NCBI GenBank assembly: GCA_963756425.1 | Contig: CAVWNW010000018.1 | Location: forward strand, 62,001 to 126,000 | Length of the DNA stretch: 64,000 bases | Direction of reading: 5' to 3' | Source: DASQUK01 sp963756425 | GTDB taxonomy: Bacteria; Actinomycetota; Acidimicrobiia; Acidimicrobiales; VFJN01 | In this document: positions 26,087 to 33,905 of the stretch, piece after piece | Numbering within the stretch: the first letter of the stretch is position 1 | How the letters are laid out: the number at the start of each line of letters is the position of its first letter | Made by a program: the position numbers and the translations under genes | Notes under the pieces: model-generated | What the model was told of the DNA's origin: nothing | Database searches by the model: none | What the model saw: the letters and a program-made list of their open reading frames with translations, nothing else

Positions 26087-27112
26087 ATGAGTGTCCCGAC
26101 CCCTGGACTCGTCTGCGCGCATCATCACCTGTACTCGACGCTGGCGAGGGGGATGCCGCCACCGGCCACCGTGCCGACCGACTTCACCGAGATCCTCGAA
26201 GGGATCTGGTGGCGGCTCGACGTGGCCCTCGACCTCGAGCTGATCCGCTGGTCGGCCCTGCTGGGGGCGGTCGAGGCGCTGGAGGCCGGCACCACCGCCA
26301 TCGTCGACCACCACGCCTCGCCCGCCACGATCGACGGCAGCCTCGACGTCATCGCCACCGCCTGCGCCGAGGTCGGGGTGCGGGTGCTCTGCGCCTACGA
26401 GGTCACCGACCGCCACGGGCCGGCGGGCGCCAAGGCGGGATTGGCCGAGAACGAGCGGTTCCTCCGCGCCGGGGGACGGGGACTGGTGGGCGCGCATGCG
26501 TGCTTCACCCTCGGCGACGAGACGCTCGAGGCGATCGTCGGCCTGGCCGGCGACCTCGGGGTGGGCGTGCACATCCACGTGGGCGAGGACGCCGTGGACG
26601 CCGGGGCCGGTGCCCGGCTGCGTCCGCACGCCGCCGACGACTGGGTGCTCGCCCACTGCGTGCACGTCGAGCCGCCGTTGCCGGGCACGATCGCCCACAA
26701 CCCCCGCTCGAACCTGAACAACGGCGTCGGCTACGCCCGTCCGGCGCGGTGGGCCGCCGCCGGCAACCGGGTCGTGCTGGGCAGCGACGGCATCGGCGCC
26801 GCGATGCTCGACGAGTTCGCGCTCGCCTACGTGGCCCAGCGGGCCCACGACGTGACCGCCACGCCGGAGGCGGCATGGGGCTGGCTCCGGGCGGGGGCCG
26901 AGCTGGTGCCAGAAGTCGTCGGCGACGAGGTCACCTGGCGCGCCGACCGCGCCGATCCCTGGTACCTGGCGTTCACGCCGGGCGTGCGGGCGGAGCGCGT
27001 CGTCGTGGACGGCGAGACCGTGGTCGAGGCAGGCGTGTGCACCCGCGTCGACGCCGAGCGGATCCGGGCGCGGGCCTGGGAGGAGGCGCAACGGCTGTGG
27101 TCGAGGCTGTGA
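26087..27112 (+). CDS. SsnA-like amidohydrolase, short N-terminus
   Basis: This predicted metal-dependent aminohydrolase begins 5 bp after the XdhD-like stop, the same partner pair as xdhD and ssnA in E. coli. The 341 residues open almost at the metal motif (PGLVCAHHHLYSTLARGM), then continue with TTAIVDHHASP, VHIHVGEDA, LAHCVHVE, HNPRSNLNNGVGYA and the metal aspartate in LGSDGIGA. Typical SsnA proteins have about 440 residues, with about 55 residues of β-sandwich before the first motif and more at the C-terminus. Both are short here, so it is either a compact subgroup or partly degraded. No better upstream start exists, as the preceding gene abuts. Confidence 0.82.
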   Translation: MSVPTPGLVCAHHHLYSTLARGMPPPATVPTDFTEILEGIWWRLDVALDLELIRWSALLGAVEALEAGTTAIVDHHASPATIDGSLDVIATACAEVGVRVLCAYEVTDRHGPAGAKAGLAENERFLRAGGRGLVGAHACFTLGDETLEAIVGLAGDLGVGVHIHVGEDAVDAGAGARLRPHAADDWVLAHCVHVEPPLPGTIAHNPRSNLNNGVGYARPARWAAAGNRVVLGSDGIGAAMLDEFALAYVAQRAHDVTATPEAAWGWLRAGAELVPEVVGDEVTWRADRADPWYLAFTPGVRAERVVVDGETVVEAGVCTRVDAERIRARAWEEAQRLWSRL

Positions 27113-27146
27113 CCCTACGATCGAACCTGGGGCGGTTGGCGGGGTC

Positions 27147-28178
27147 ATGGCGTCGATAGCGGCCGCAGATTCCGTGCTGGGTGCGGTGCCCATGGCGCTC
27201 TACGTCCAGGACGCCCATCCGATCCGGGAGGCGATGGGCTTCGTCCGGCGGGCCGAGCAGCTGGGGTTCGCCGCGGTCTGGCAGGCCGACAGCCGGCTGG
27301 TCCGGGAGGCCACCGTCCCCATGGCCGCCTTCGCCGCCACCACCGAGCGCATCGCCGTCGGGTCCGGCGTCATCGACGTCTGGACCCGCAACCCGGCCCG
27401 GCTCGCGTCGCTGTTCTCGACCCTCGACGACCTCGCACCCGGGCGCATCCTCGCGGGCCTGGGCGCCTGGTGGGACCCGCTGGCGACCAAGGTCGGTGTC
27501 GTGCGGACGAGGCCCCTAGGGGTGATGCGCGAGGTCGTCGAGTCGCTCCGGGCGCTGCTGCGCTGCGACGGTCCGGTCACATACGACGGCGACTACGTCC
27601 ACCTCGACGGCGTGGAGCTGGACTACGTCCATCAGGAGCGACGGGCCAAGCAGGTGCCGATCTACATCGGCGCCACGGGCATGCGGATGATGGAGCTGGC
27701 CGGCGAGATCGCCGACGGCGCCGTGCTCAACTACCTGGTGTCACCGGGGTACAATCGCCGGGCCCTCGAGGCGCTGGCCACGGGTGCGGACCGGGGTGGC
27801 CGGGCGCTCGCCGACGTCGACCGGCCCCAGCTGGTGGTCTGCTCGCTCGCGGCCGACCGCGACGCCGCGCTCGATGCCGCCCGCCTGCTCGTCACCCAGT
27901 ACCTGGGCCAGCAACCGCACATCATGGCGGCGTCGGGCGTGCCGACGGAGCTGCGCGACGACATCGCCAAGGTGCTCACGTGGCCCGCCGGCCACGACGA
28001 GGTGGTGGCGGCCAGCAAGCTCGTCCCCGACGAGGTGGTCCAGATGCTGTGCGCCGCCGGGACCGCCGCCGAGTGCCGGGCCAAGGTGGCGGAATACGTG
28101 GCGGCGGGGTGTACGTCGCCGATCCTCTATCCGCTCGGGGACGTGCCGGCCACCCTCGAGGCGTTCGCGCCGGGCTGA
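27147..28178 (+). CDS. Luciferase-like (LLM) flavin/F420-dependent oxidoreductase
   Basis: A 343-residue TIM-barrel oxidoreductase of the bacterial luciferase-like family, close in style to F420-dependent methylenetetrahydromethanopterin reductase-type enzymes. Recognisable pieces are the N-terminal MALYVQDAHPIREAM strand, RIAVGSGVIDVWTRNP, LGAWWDPLATKVG and VPIYIGATGMRMMELAGEIADG. The cofactor, FMN or F420, cannot be settled by eye. It follows the SsnA-like gene by 34 bp and may be co-transcribed, which would link a flavin or F420 redox step to the purine island. Substrate unknown. Confidence 0.87.
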   Translation: MASIAAADSVLGAVPMALYVQDAHPIREAMGFVRRAEQLGFAAVWQADSRLVREATVPMAAFAATTERIAVGSGVIDVWTRNPARLASLFSTLDDLAPGRILAGLGAWWDPLATKVGVVRTRPLGVMREVVESLRALLRCDGPVTYDGDYVHLDGVELDYVHQERRAKQVPIYIGATGMRMMELAGEIADGAVLNYLVSPGYNRRALEALATGADRGGRALADVDRPQLVVCSLAADRDAALDAARLLVTQYLGQQPHIMAASGVPTELRDDIAKVLTWPAGHDEVVAASKLVPDEVVQMLCAAGTAAECRAKVAEYVAAGCTSPILYPLGDVPATLEAFAPG

Positions 28179-28200
28179 GGCTGCGGCAAGCTGGCCGGTC

Positions 28201-29718
28201 ATGAGCGAGCGTCCCGCAGGGCGAGAGAGCGAGTCCGGCCCGAGCGGCCGTGGGAGCGGGAGGCACAGCGTCGACAGCCCGAGCGGCCCGGCCGAAGGCC
28301 ATGAGCGGAGAGCAAGTTTCATCCGCCTTGCCGAGGGATCGCTGGTGGTGCTCGTGGGACCGCCGGCGTCTGGCAAGTCGACATGGGCGTCCGAGCAGTT
28401 CCGTCCGCATCAGGTGGTGTCGTCGGACGCGATGCGGGCCCTGGTCGGCGAGAGCGAGCACGACCAGCGCGCGGGCAAGGACGCGTTCGACGTGCTCGAC
28501 CTGGTCGTCGAGCGACGGCTCCGGCGGCGCCTGACCACGGTGGTCGACTCGCTGGGCACCGATGCCAAGCGACGCCGGGGCTGGGTGGCGGCCGCCGAGA
28601 GGGCCGGCGTGCCGTCCGTCGCCGTGGTGTTCGACGTCGATGCCAGCGTGTGCCGCGCCCGGAACCGGGAACGCGATCGTCCGGTTCCCGCCAAGGTCCT
28701 GTCGTCCATGCTGGCGGCGTGGCCGGGGGTGCGAGACGGCCTCGCCGCCGAAGGGTTCGGCGCCGTTCATCCCGCCGGACCGGTCAGCGTCGTGGCCCCG
28801 GACCTGGTTACCGCCCCGGCCGCCGCGGCGCGCCAGAAGGAGGATCCGATGTCGCTCGAGTTCGGCCTGCAGCTCCCCCGCTTCAGTTGGCCTGGCGGGC
28901 CAGTGGAGACGCGCGACCGGCTCACCGAGGTGGCGGCCGTCGCGGAGGAAGCGGGGTTCACCAGCCTCTGGGTGATGGACCACATGATGCAGATCCCGTC
29001 GGTCGGTCCCCACTGGGAGGACATGCTCGAGAGCTACACCACGCTGTCGTTCCTGGCGGGCCGCACCAGCTCGGCTCGGCTGGGGGCGATGGTCACGGGC
29101 GTGACGTACCGCAACATCGCCCACCTGGGAAAGATCGTGGCCACGCTCGACGTGCTCTCGGGCGGACGCGCCGTCTGCGGGATCGGGGCGGCATGGTTCG
29201 GTCGCGAGCACGCCGCCTACGGCTGGCGCTTCCCTCCGGTGTCGGAGCGCTACGCCCTGCTCGAGGACGCCCTCGAGCTGTTGCCGCTCATGTGGGGCAA
29301 GGGCGCCCCCACGTATTCGGGGCGCACGATCGAGGTGGCGGAGGCGGTGTGCTACCCGCGGCCCCTGCAGGAGCGGGTTCCGATCCTCGTCGGCGGTTCC
29401 GGCGAGAAGCGCACGCTGCGGCTCGTCGCCCGCCACGCCGACATGTGCAACCTGTTCGGCGACGCCGACACGGTCCGCCACAAGCTCGACGTGCTGCGCG
29501 ACCACTGCGCGGCCGAGGGCAGGGATCCCGCGGACATCACCGTGACGCACCTGGGCATCGCCGAGGCCCCGACCGTCGAGGACCACATCGGCCGTTACCG
29601 GCGGCTCGCCGAGGCCGGTGTGAACGAGGCGATCGTGAACTTCCCGGAGCCGGCGACGGTCGAGGCGGTGTCCGCCTTCGCCGCAGTGGTCACGGCGTTC
29701 CGCCCAAGCGTTCAGTGA
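28201..29718 (+). CDS. P-loop kinase-like domain fused to an F420-type LLM oxidoreductase
   Basis: A single 505-codon frame holds two domains. Residues about 45-210 are a polynucleotide-kinase-like P-loop domain (VVLVGPPASGKSTWAS, then DSLGTDAKRRRGW and RARNRERDRPVP, a lid-like arginine region). Residues 217-505 are a luciferase-like oxidoreductase (MSLEFGLQLPRFSWPGG, SLWVMDHMMQIP, VTGVTYRNIAHLGKIVATLD, VPILVGGSGEKRTLRLVARHAD). A strong AAGGAGG lies 5 nt before the in-frame ATG at 28849, so the second domain could also be made alone. The first 40 residues are low-complexity Ser/Arg/Gly. The fusion may be real, or two coupled genes without a stop between them. Confidence 0.85.
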   Translation: MSERPAGRESESGPSGRGSGRHSVDSPSGPAEGHERRASFIRLAEGSLVVLVGPPASGKSTWASEQFRPHQVVSSDAMRALVGESEHDQRAGKDAFDVLDLVVERRLRRRLTTVVDSLGTDAKRRRGWVAAAERAGVPSVAVVFDVDASVCRARNRERDRPVPAKVLSSMLAAWPGVRDGLAAEGFGAVHPAGPVSVVAPDLVTAPAAAARQKEDPMSLEFGLQLPRFSWPGGPVETRDRLTEVAAVAEEAGFTSLWVMDHMMQIPSVGPHWEDMLESYTTLSFLAGRTSSARLGAMVTGVTYRNIAHLGKIVATLDVLSGGRAVCGIGAAWFGREHAAYGWRFPPVSERYALLEDALELLPLMWGKGAPTYSGRTIEVAEAVCYPRPLQERVPILVGGSGEKRTLRLVARHADMCNLFGDADTVRHKLDVLRDHCAAEGRDPADITVTHLGIAEAPTVEDHIGRYRRLAEAGVNEAIVNFPEPATVEAVSAFAAVVTAFRPSVQ

Positions 29719-29792
29719 GCGATAAATCGAGGCGTGGTGGCGTGACCCGCGGCGGTAACGTGCCGCCATGACGGTCTTCGTGATGGTGCGTC

Positions 29793-30332
29793 GTGCCCGC
29801 CTCCGGGCACGCGCCGTGGGGATGGCATCGCCTGTCGCCCCGATGGGCTGACCGGATCGTCGCCGAGGCCCAGGTTTCACCCGGCGATCTCGTCATCGAC
29901 ATCGGCGCCGGCACCGGCGCCCTCACCGCCTCACTCGTCGCGACCGGCGCGCGGGTCATCGCCGTCGAGCTCCATCCCCAACGGATCGACGCGCTGCACA
30001 GGCGGTTCGCGCACGATCCGGTGACGGTCGTGCGCGCCGATGCCACCGACCTCAGGCTGCCGCGCCGACCCTTCCGGGTGGTGGCCAACCCGCCATTCGC
30101 CGCCACCACGGCGATCCTGCGGCGGCTACTGGCGCCCGGGTCGCGCCTCGTCGCCGCCGACGTCGTGGTCCCCCACTGGGCGGGGCGGCGGTGGGCGCTC
30201 GGCAAGGCCCCGGGCGCCGGCCGCTGGGGCCGCGACCACACGGTCGGGCTCGGCTCGCGCATCCCGCGCGCCGCCTTCACGCCGCACGCGGCGGTCGACT
30301 GCACGACGCTGGTGATCCGCCGTGGAGCGTGA
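29793..30332 (+). CDS. rRNA adenine methyltransferase-like protein (KsgA/Erm family)
   Basis: A 179-residue S-adenosylmethionine-dependent methyltransferase of the KsgA/Erm superfamily. The SAM motif VIDIGAGTGALTASLVATGARVIAVELHP spans about residues 34-62, and the catalytic motif is VVANPPFAATTAILRRLL near residue 98. The C-terminal helical domain of KsgA is almost gone, as in short Erm-like proteins of actinobacteria. Erm enzymes methylate A2058 of 23S rRNA and give macrolide resistance, but that activity is not shown for this short form. The GTG at 29793 gives GHAPWGWHRLSPRWADRIV, resembling Erm N-termini. It is convergent with the next gene, only 2 bp apart. Confidence 0.8.
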   Translation: MPASGHAPWGWHRLSPRWADRIVAEAQVSPGDLVIDIGAGTGALTASLVATGARVIAVELHPQRIDALHRRFAHDPVTVVRADATDLRLPRRPFRVVANPPFAATTAILRRLLAPGSRLVAADVVVPHWAGRRWALGKAPGAGRWGRDHTVGLGSRIPRAAFTPHAAVDCTTLVIRRGA

Positions 30333-30334
30333 GA

Positions 30335-30796
30335 TCAGCCGAGGCGGGTGAGGACCGCCCGCGCCGCGTCGGCGTGGCCGCTGTCCACCATGACCTCGTA
30401 GACGTCGGCGCGCAGCTGCTGATGGGAGACGAAGTCACGGCGCCCGCCGGTCGCGGCGTACGCCGCGAGGCCGAAGGCGGCGCCGGCCGCTATGCCCCAG
30501 AGGCCACCCGACAGGAGGATCACCCACCACGAGCTGCCGTCGCTGAAGATCGCCACGAACCAACCGACGAGCAAGCCGATCCACAGGCCCGACATCGCTC
30601 CCGCCAGCGCGGCCCGCCCCCAGCTGAGCCGGCCGGTGACCGTCTCCACGAGCTTGAGGCCCGAACCGACGATCGCCACCCGCTCGACGGGGAACCGCTC
30701 GTCGGACAGGAAGTCGACTGCTCGTTGCGCCCGGCGGTAGTCGCCATACGACGCCACCGCCGTTCGCTCGCTGGGCTGGCCGGGATCGGATGTCAT
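30335..30796 (-). CDS. General stress protein 17M-like small membrane protein
   Basis: A 153-residue protein with an N-terminal YflT/GSP17M-like domain (VASYGDYRRAQRAVDFLSD... VERVAIVGSGLKLVETV, residues 14-55). A pair of membrane helices rich in glycine and alanine (about 62-118) follows, then a short C-terminal αβ segment (RADVYEVMVDSGHADAARAVL). The layout is common in actinobacterial stress-associated membrane proteins, whose function is unknown. The helices contain glycine-zipper-like spacing (GRAALAGAMSGLWIGLLVG). Confidence 0.8.
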   Translation of the reverse strand: MTSDPGQPSERTAVASYGDYRRAQRAVDFLSDERFPVERVAIVGSGLKLVETVTGRLSWGRAALAGAMSGLWIGLLVGWFVAIFSDGSSWWVILLSGGLWGIAAGAAFGLAAYAATGGRRDFVSHQQLRADVYEVMVDSGHADAARAVLTRLG

Positions 30797-30839
30797 GCGG
30801 GTCAGCTTGCCTCGGCGGTTGCCGTCCGGCCAGGACCCG

Positions 30840-31310
30840 TCAGTGTCCTGCGTCGAGCGACAGGCCGGCGGCGACGGCGGCGCCCAGCTCCCGGCAGGCG
30901 TCTAGGTCGGTCGGGGCCGGGGTGCCGATCACCGACACCGGCGCCTGTGCGGCGCGCCAGCGCAGGCCGGTCACGATCTTCTCGATGCCGGCCAGCGCGC
31001 CGTCGGTGTCGTTGTTGCCGTGGATGTACACCCCGTACGGCCGCCCGATCGTCGCCTCCAGGCACGGGTAGTAGATGGTGTCGAAGAAGTGCTTCAGGGC
31101 CCCGGACATGTAGCCGAGGTTGGCCGGCGTCCCCAGCAGGTAGCCGTCGGCCTCGAGCACGTCGACCGCGGTGGCGCCCAGCGCCGGTCGCACCTCGACG
31201 TCGACCCCCTCGATCTGGGGATCGGTCGCCCCCGACCGGACCGCCTCGAACAGCGAGTGGAGTGCCGGCGACGGCGTGTGGTGGACGATCAGCAACGATC
31301 TCCTCGCCAT
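30840..31310 (-). CDS. Flavodoxin-like FMN reductase family protein
   Basis: A 156-residue flavodoxin-fold protein. The FMN phosphate loop is replaced by a HHTPSPALHSLF segment near residue 10, as in NADPH-dependent FMN reductase-like flavodoxins. The flavin-contacting loop GTPANLGYMSGALKHFFDTI lies near residues 59-78, and YGVYIHGNND near 92-101. It probably carries electrons or reduces quinone-like compounds in the cytoplasm. It lies 43 bp upstream of the stress protein gene on the same strand, so the two may be co-transcribed, and is divergent from the DUF4239-like gene. Confidence 0.82.
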   Translation of the reverse strand: MARRSLLIVHHTPSPALHSLFEAVRSGATDPQIEGVDVEVRPALGATAVDVLEADGYLLGTPANLGYMSGALKHFFDTIYYPCLEATIGRPYGVYIHGNNDTDGALAGIEKIVTGLRWRAAQAPVSVIGTPAPTDLDACRELGAAVAAGLSLDAGH

Positions 31311-31380
31311 ACGCAGGCTCAGACGGTACCCGTCCGGTCATGGCGCCGGAGGCCGCCTCCCACTAGCGTTCCCACCTCGA

Positions 31381-32229
31381 ATGAATCTGCTGCTCATCGC
31401 TGCGATCGTGGTGGGTGTCGCCGTGGTGAGCGTGACGTTGATGTTCGTGGTTCATCGCGGCCGGGCACCGGACACCCGGTTCTTCGTCGAGGTGGAGAAG
31501 GGCACAGGGGTCTTCACCTTCATCGGCACCCTATTCGCCGTTCTGCTTGCGTTCGTGGTCCTGGAGGCCTTCGCAAGCTTCAACGACGCGAGGTCCGGTG
31601 CCGAGTCCGAGGCGACGGCCGTCGTCGAGCTGTCTCGCAATTCCGAGTTCTTTGCTGCCGCGGATCGCGAGCGGTTCGCCGGCACGCTCATCTGCTACGG
31701 CCGGGCCGTCATCAGCAGCGAGTGGCCGGCGATGATGCACGGTGAGCGGAGCCAGCTGGTGCAGGGTTGGGTCGAGGAGATGGGTCGGGCGCACAGGCAG
31801 ATCGAGGTACGCACCCCGAGCCAGGAGGCGGCCTTCCTGGAGCTGCTCGACCAGGAGTCGACCCGCGTCGAGGGCCGCCGCATGCGGCTCTCCGAGTCGA
31901 TCCGTAACCTGCCGCCGCCGATCTGGTTCATCCTTGGTCTCGGCGCGGCGCTGACGATCGGGTTCCCGCTCCTGTTCGCCGATCGACGGGAGAGCTTCCT
32001 GGTCGAGGGGAGCCTCATCGCCGCCATCGCCGCCTTGGTCACGGCCGGCCTGCTCCTGGTCTGGTTCCTGGACCATCCCTACGACAACCAGTCGGGAAGC
32101 ATCAAGCCCACGGAGATGACGATCTCGGTCGGGATCATCGAGGACGAGCAGCCGGACGTCGTTCCCCCGTGCAACTCGGACGGGGACCCCCGAGCCGCAT
32201 TGGAGCTCGGAGCTATTCAGGTTCCATAG
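31381..32229 (+). CDS. DUF4239-like membrane protein
   Basis: A 282-residue membrane protein with two N-terminal helices (residues 1-22 and 43-64), a soluble helical segment of about 110 residues and two further helices (about 177-195 and 210-232). This layout, the FVEVEKGTGVFTFIGTLFAVLLAFVV helix, and the SFNDARSGAESEATAVVEL helix after it fit the DUF4239 (bestrophin-like) family. No ion-channel function is shown. The last about 45 residues form an acidic, unstructured tail. The ATG at 31381 has no ribosome site. Confidence 0.72.
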   Translation: MNLLLIAAIVVGVAVVSVTLMFVVHRGRAPDTRFFVEVEKGTGVFTFIGTLFAVLLAFVVLEAFASFNDARSGAESEATAVVELSRNSEFFAAADRERFAGTLICYGRAVISSEWPAMMHGERSQLVQGWVEEMGRAHRQIEVRTPSQEAAFLELLDQESTRVEGRRMRLSESIRNLPPPIWFILGLGAALTIGFPLLFADRRESFLVEGSLIAAIAALVTAGLLLVWFLDHPYDNQSGSIKPTEMTISVGIIEDEQPDVVPPCNSDGDPRAALELGAIQVP

Positions 32230-32265
32230 GGCAGAGGCGGCCGGTTCGGGCTCGCCCCCGCACGC

Positions 32266-33523
32266 TCACAGCCACTTGTTGACCGAGTTGAGCAGCGCCT
32301 CGTTGGGGTTCTCGGGCATCTCGGTGAGCGGGGTGGCGATCTCGCCGACTGTGGGGCCGTACTCCGCCGCCAGCGGCGCCAGGGCGTCGAGGTCGAACTC
32401 GTACAGCTCGGCGACGTTGCCCGCCAGGAGGCGGCTGCAACTCCGCCGGATCGGTGTCGTGGAACAGCGCCCGCAGGTGCTCGCGGGTGTACGGGTATGT
32501 GCCCTCGTCGTGGGGGTAGTCGCTGCCCCACATGAACCGATCGAGCCCGATCTTCTCGCGGGCGGCGGCGTCGGCCGGCCCCGGCTGACTCACGCCCATC
32601 CACACGTTCTGGTGGAAGTACTCGGTGGCCGAGCGCGGCAGCACGTGCTCGGCGCCGTAGCGGATCTCCCCGGTGGCACCCGTCTTGCGGATGCGGGCCA
32701 GGACCTTGTCCAGCCGATCGAGCAGCCCGGGGACCCAGGCGCAGCCGCTCTCGGTGACCACGAAGCGCAGGCGGGGAAACCGCTCGAAGATGCCGGACAG
32801 GATGAACTGCACCAGCGGCCGCTGCGAGTAGAACGGCACCTCGTTGATGTAGAGCAACATCGACACGGGGTAGGGCCCGTAGTCGGGTACGCCGGTGCCG
32901 CCGTGGACGTTGATCGGCACCTCGAGCTCCTCGAGCACCGCCCACACCGGGTCGTAGATCGGGTCGTACAGCGGCTTCACCCAGTGCACGTCGGGCGAGA
33001 TGTTGGGCAGGAGGATGCCGCCGCGCAGGTTGTGCTCCTTGATCCAGCGCACGTCGGCGATGGCGTCGTCGACGTCGTTGAGGAAGATCTGGCCGATGCC
33101 CGCGCGCCGCTCGGGGAACTCACCGCACCAGTCCACCAGCCAGCGGTTGTGGGCACGGATGCCCGCCAGGCGGTGCTCGTAGTCCTCGGGTCGCGGGGGC
33201 TGGGCGAACAGAACGAAGTTGGGGAAGAACGGCGGCACCGTGTTCGGGAAGATGACCTCGCCGACGATGCCGTCGGCCAACTGCTGGCCGTTGCGCATCT
33301 CGTTGTCCCAGTTGCGGAACCGCCGCGTGTCGCCGAGGTCGCGGAAGGGGTTCTTGTACTTCTCGCGCCAGGCGTCGAAGTCGTCGAGGAAGCGGGGATC
33401 CAGGTATTCGCGGTACTGCTTGTGGCTGCCGCCGGCGTGGCAGTCGGCGGAGATGACCGTGTAGCGGTCGGTCGCCCTCGACGCCTCCGCGGCCGGCGCC
33501 GCCGTCTCGTTGGCAACAGTCAT
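32266..33523 (-). pseudogene. Amidohydrolase (COG2159 type), single-base frameshift near the C-terminus
   Basis: The first about 363 codons read as a complete amidohydrolase-2 TIM barrel: TVISADCHAGGSHKQYREYL near the N-terminus, VPINVHGGTGVPDYGP, FPRLRFVVTESGCAWVPGL and FMWGSDYPHDEGTYPYTREHL with the metal aspartate. After FHDTDPAELQ the frame turns into arginine-rich nonsense. Dropping one C in the CCGCC run near 32434-32436 restores LLAGNVAELYEFDLDAL and ENPNEALLNSVNKWL before a stop at 32266. Either the gene carries a +1 indel or the assembly does. A KstR-like palindrome lies 44 bp before its start, shared in type with the P450 gene. Substrate unknown. Confidence 0.8.
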
Positions 33524-33566
33524 CGGGACCCCCTAGGCACGGGTTGGCGACCACTCCAGTTTGATG

Positions 33567-33580
33567 TAGAACGCGTTCTC
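33567..33580. promoter_or_regulatory. KstR-like operator upstream of the amidohydrolase
   Basis: TAGAACGCGTTCTC contains the perfect 12-bp palindrome AGAACGCGTTCT (33568-33579). It fits the T-N2-AAC-N2-GTT-N2-A pattern known for mycobacterial KstR. It lies 44 bp upstream of the leftward amidohydrolase start at 33523. Confidence 0.65.
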
Positions 33581-33615
33581 ACGCCAACCAGGCGCCGCCG
33601 TGGCACGATGGGTGC

Positions 33616-33810
33616 ATGCGCTGCGACGTCGTCGAGGGCGAGCCCGGCATCTTCCCGGAGCCGGTGGCCCGTGTCATGCGCTCGATCGGGGGGCTGTTCG
33701 GCGGCAGACGGCGCCAGCGGTCCGGCGATGACCGAACCTCGGCCGCCGAGACCGGCGGCTCCGGCGAGCCCGCCGACGCGGACACCCCCGGCGCCGACGA
33801 GAAGCCCTGA
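33616..33810 (+). CDS. Doubtful small hypothetical protein
   Basis: A 64-codon frame with an ATG start reads MRCDVVEGEPGIFPEPVARV, then a basic stretch (GGLFGGRRRQRS) and an acidic, low-complexity Ser/Gly/Asp tail. The first 30 residues look protein-like and the tail looks like an unstructured region. No ribosome site is clear and no family is recognised. It lies between the two KstR-like operators. It may be a real small protein or chance coding. Confidence 0.35.
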   Translation: MRCDVVEGEPGIFPEPVARVMRSIGGLFGGRRRQRSGDDRTSAAETGGSGEPADADTPGADEKP

Positions 33811-33854
33811 CCGGCCCTACCCAGACCCGCCGCCCACCTCGTTGTTGGCGCGAC

Positions 33855-33868
33855 GAGAATGTGTTCTA
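33855..33868. promoter_or_regulatory. KstR-like operator upstream of the P450-TetR operon
   Basis: GAGAATGTGTTCTA matches the site at 33567 in 12 of 14 positions when one is reversed, and follows AGAAt-GT-GTTCT symmetry with one mismatch. It lies 37 bp before the P450 GTG. The KstR-like TetR protein encoded next in the operon is the natural candidate to bind it, which would be autoregulation. Confidence 0.6.
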
Positions 33869-33905
33869 CTTCGCCCCTAGCGCACCCGAGCCGGAGGGAA
33901 CCGCG

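Noticed and set aside
32213..32265. The unshifted end of the amidohydrolase frame as the true C-terminus
   Set aside because: Its tail is arginine-rich nonsense, while the shifted frame keeps a sensible protein end and stop at 32266.
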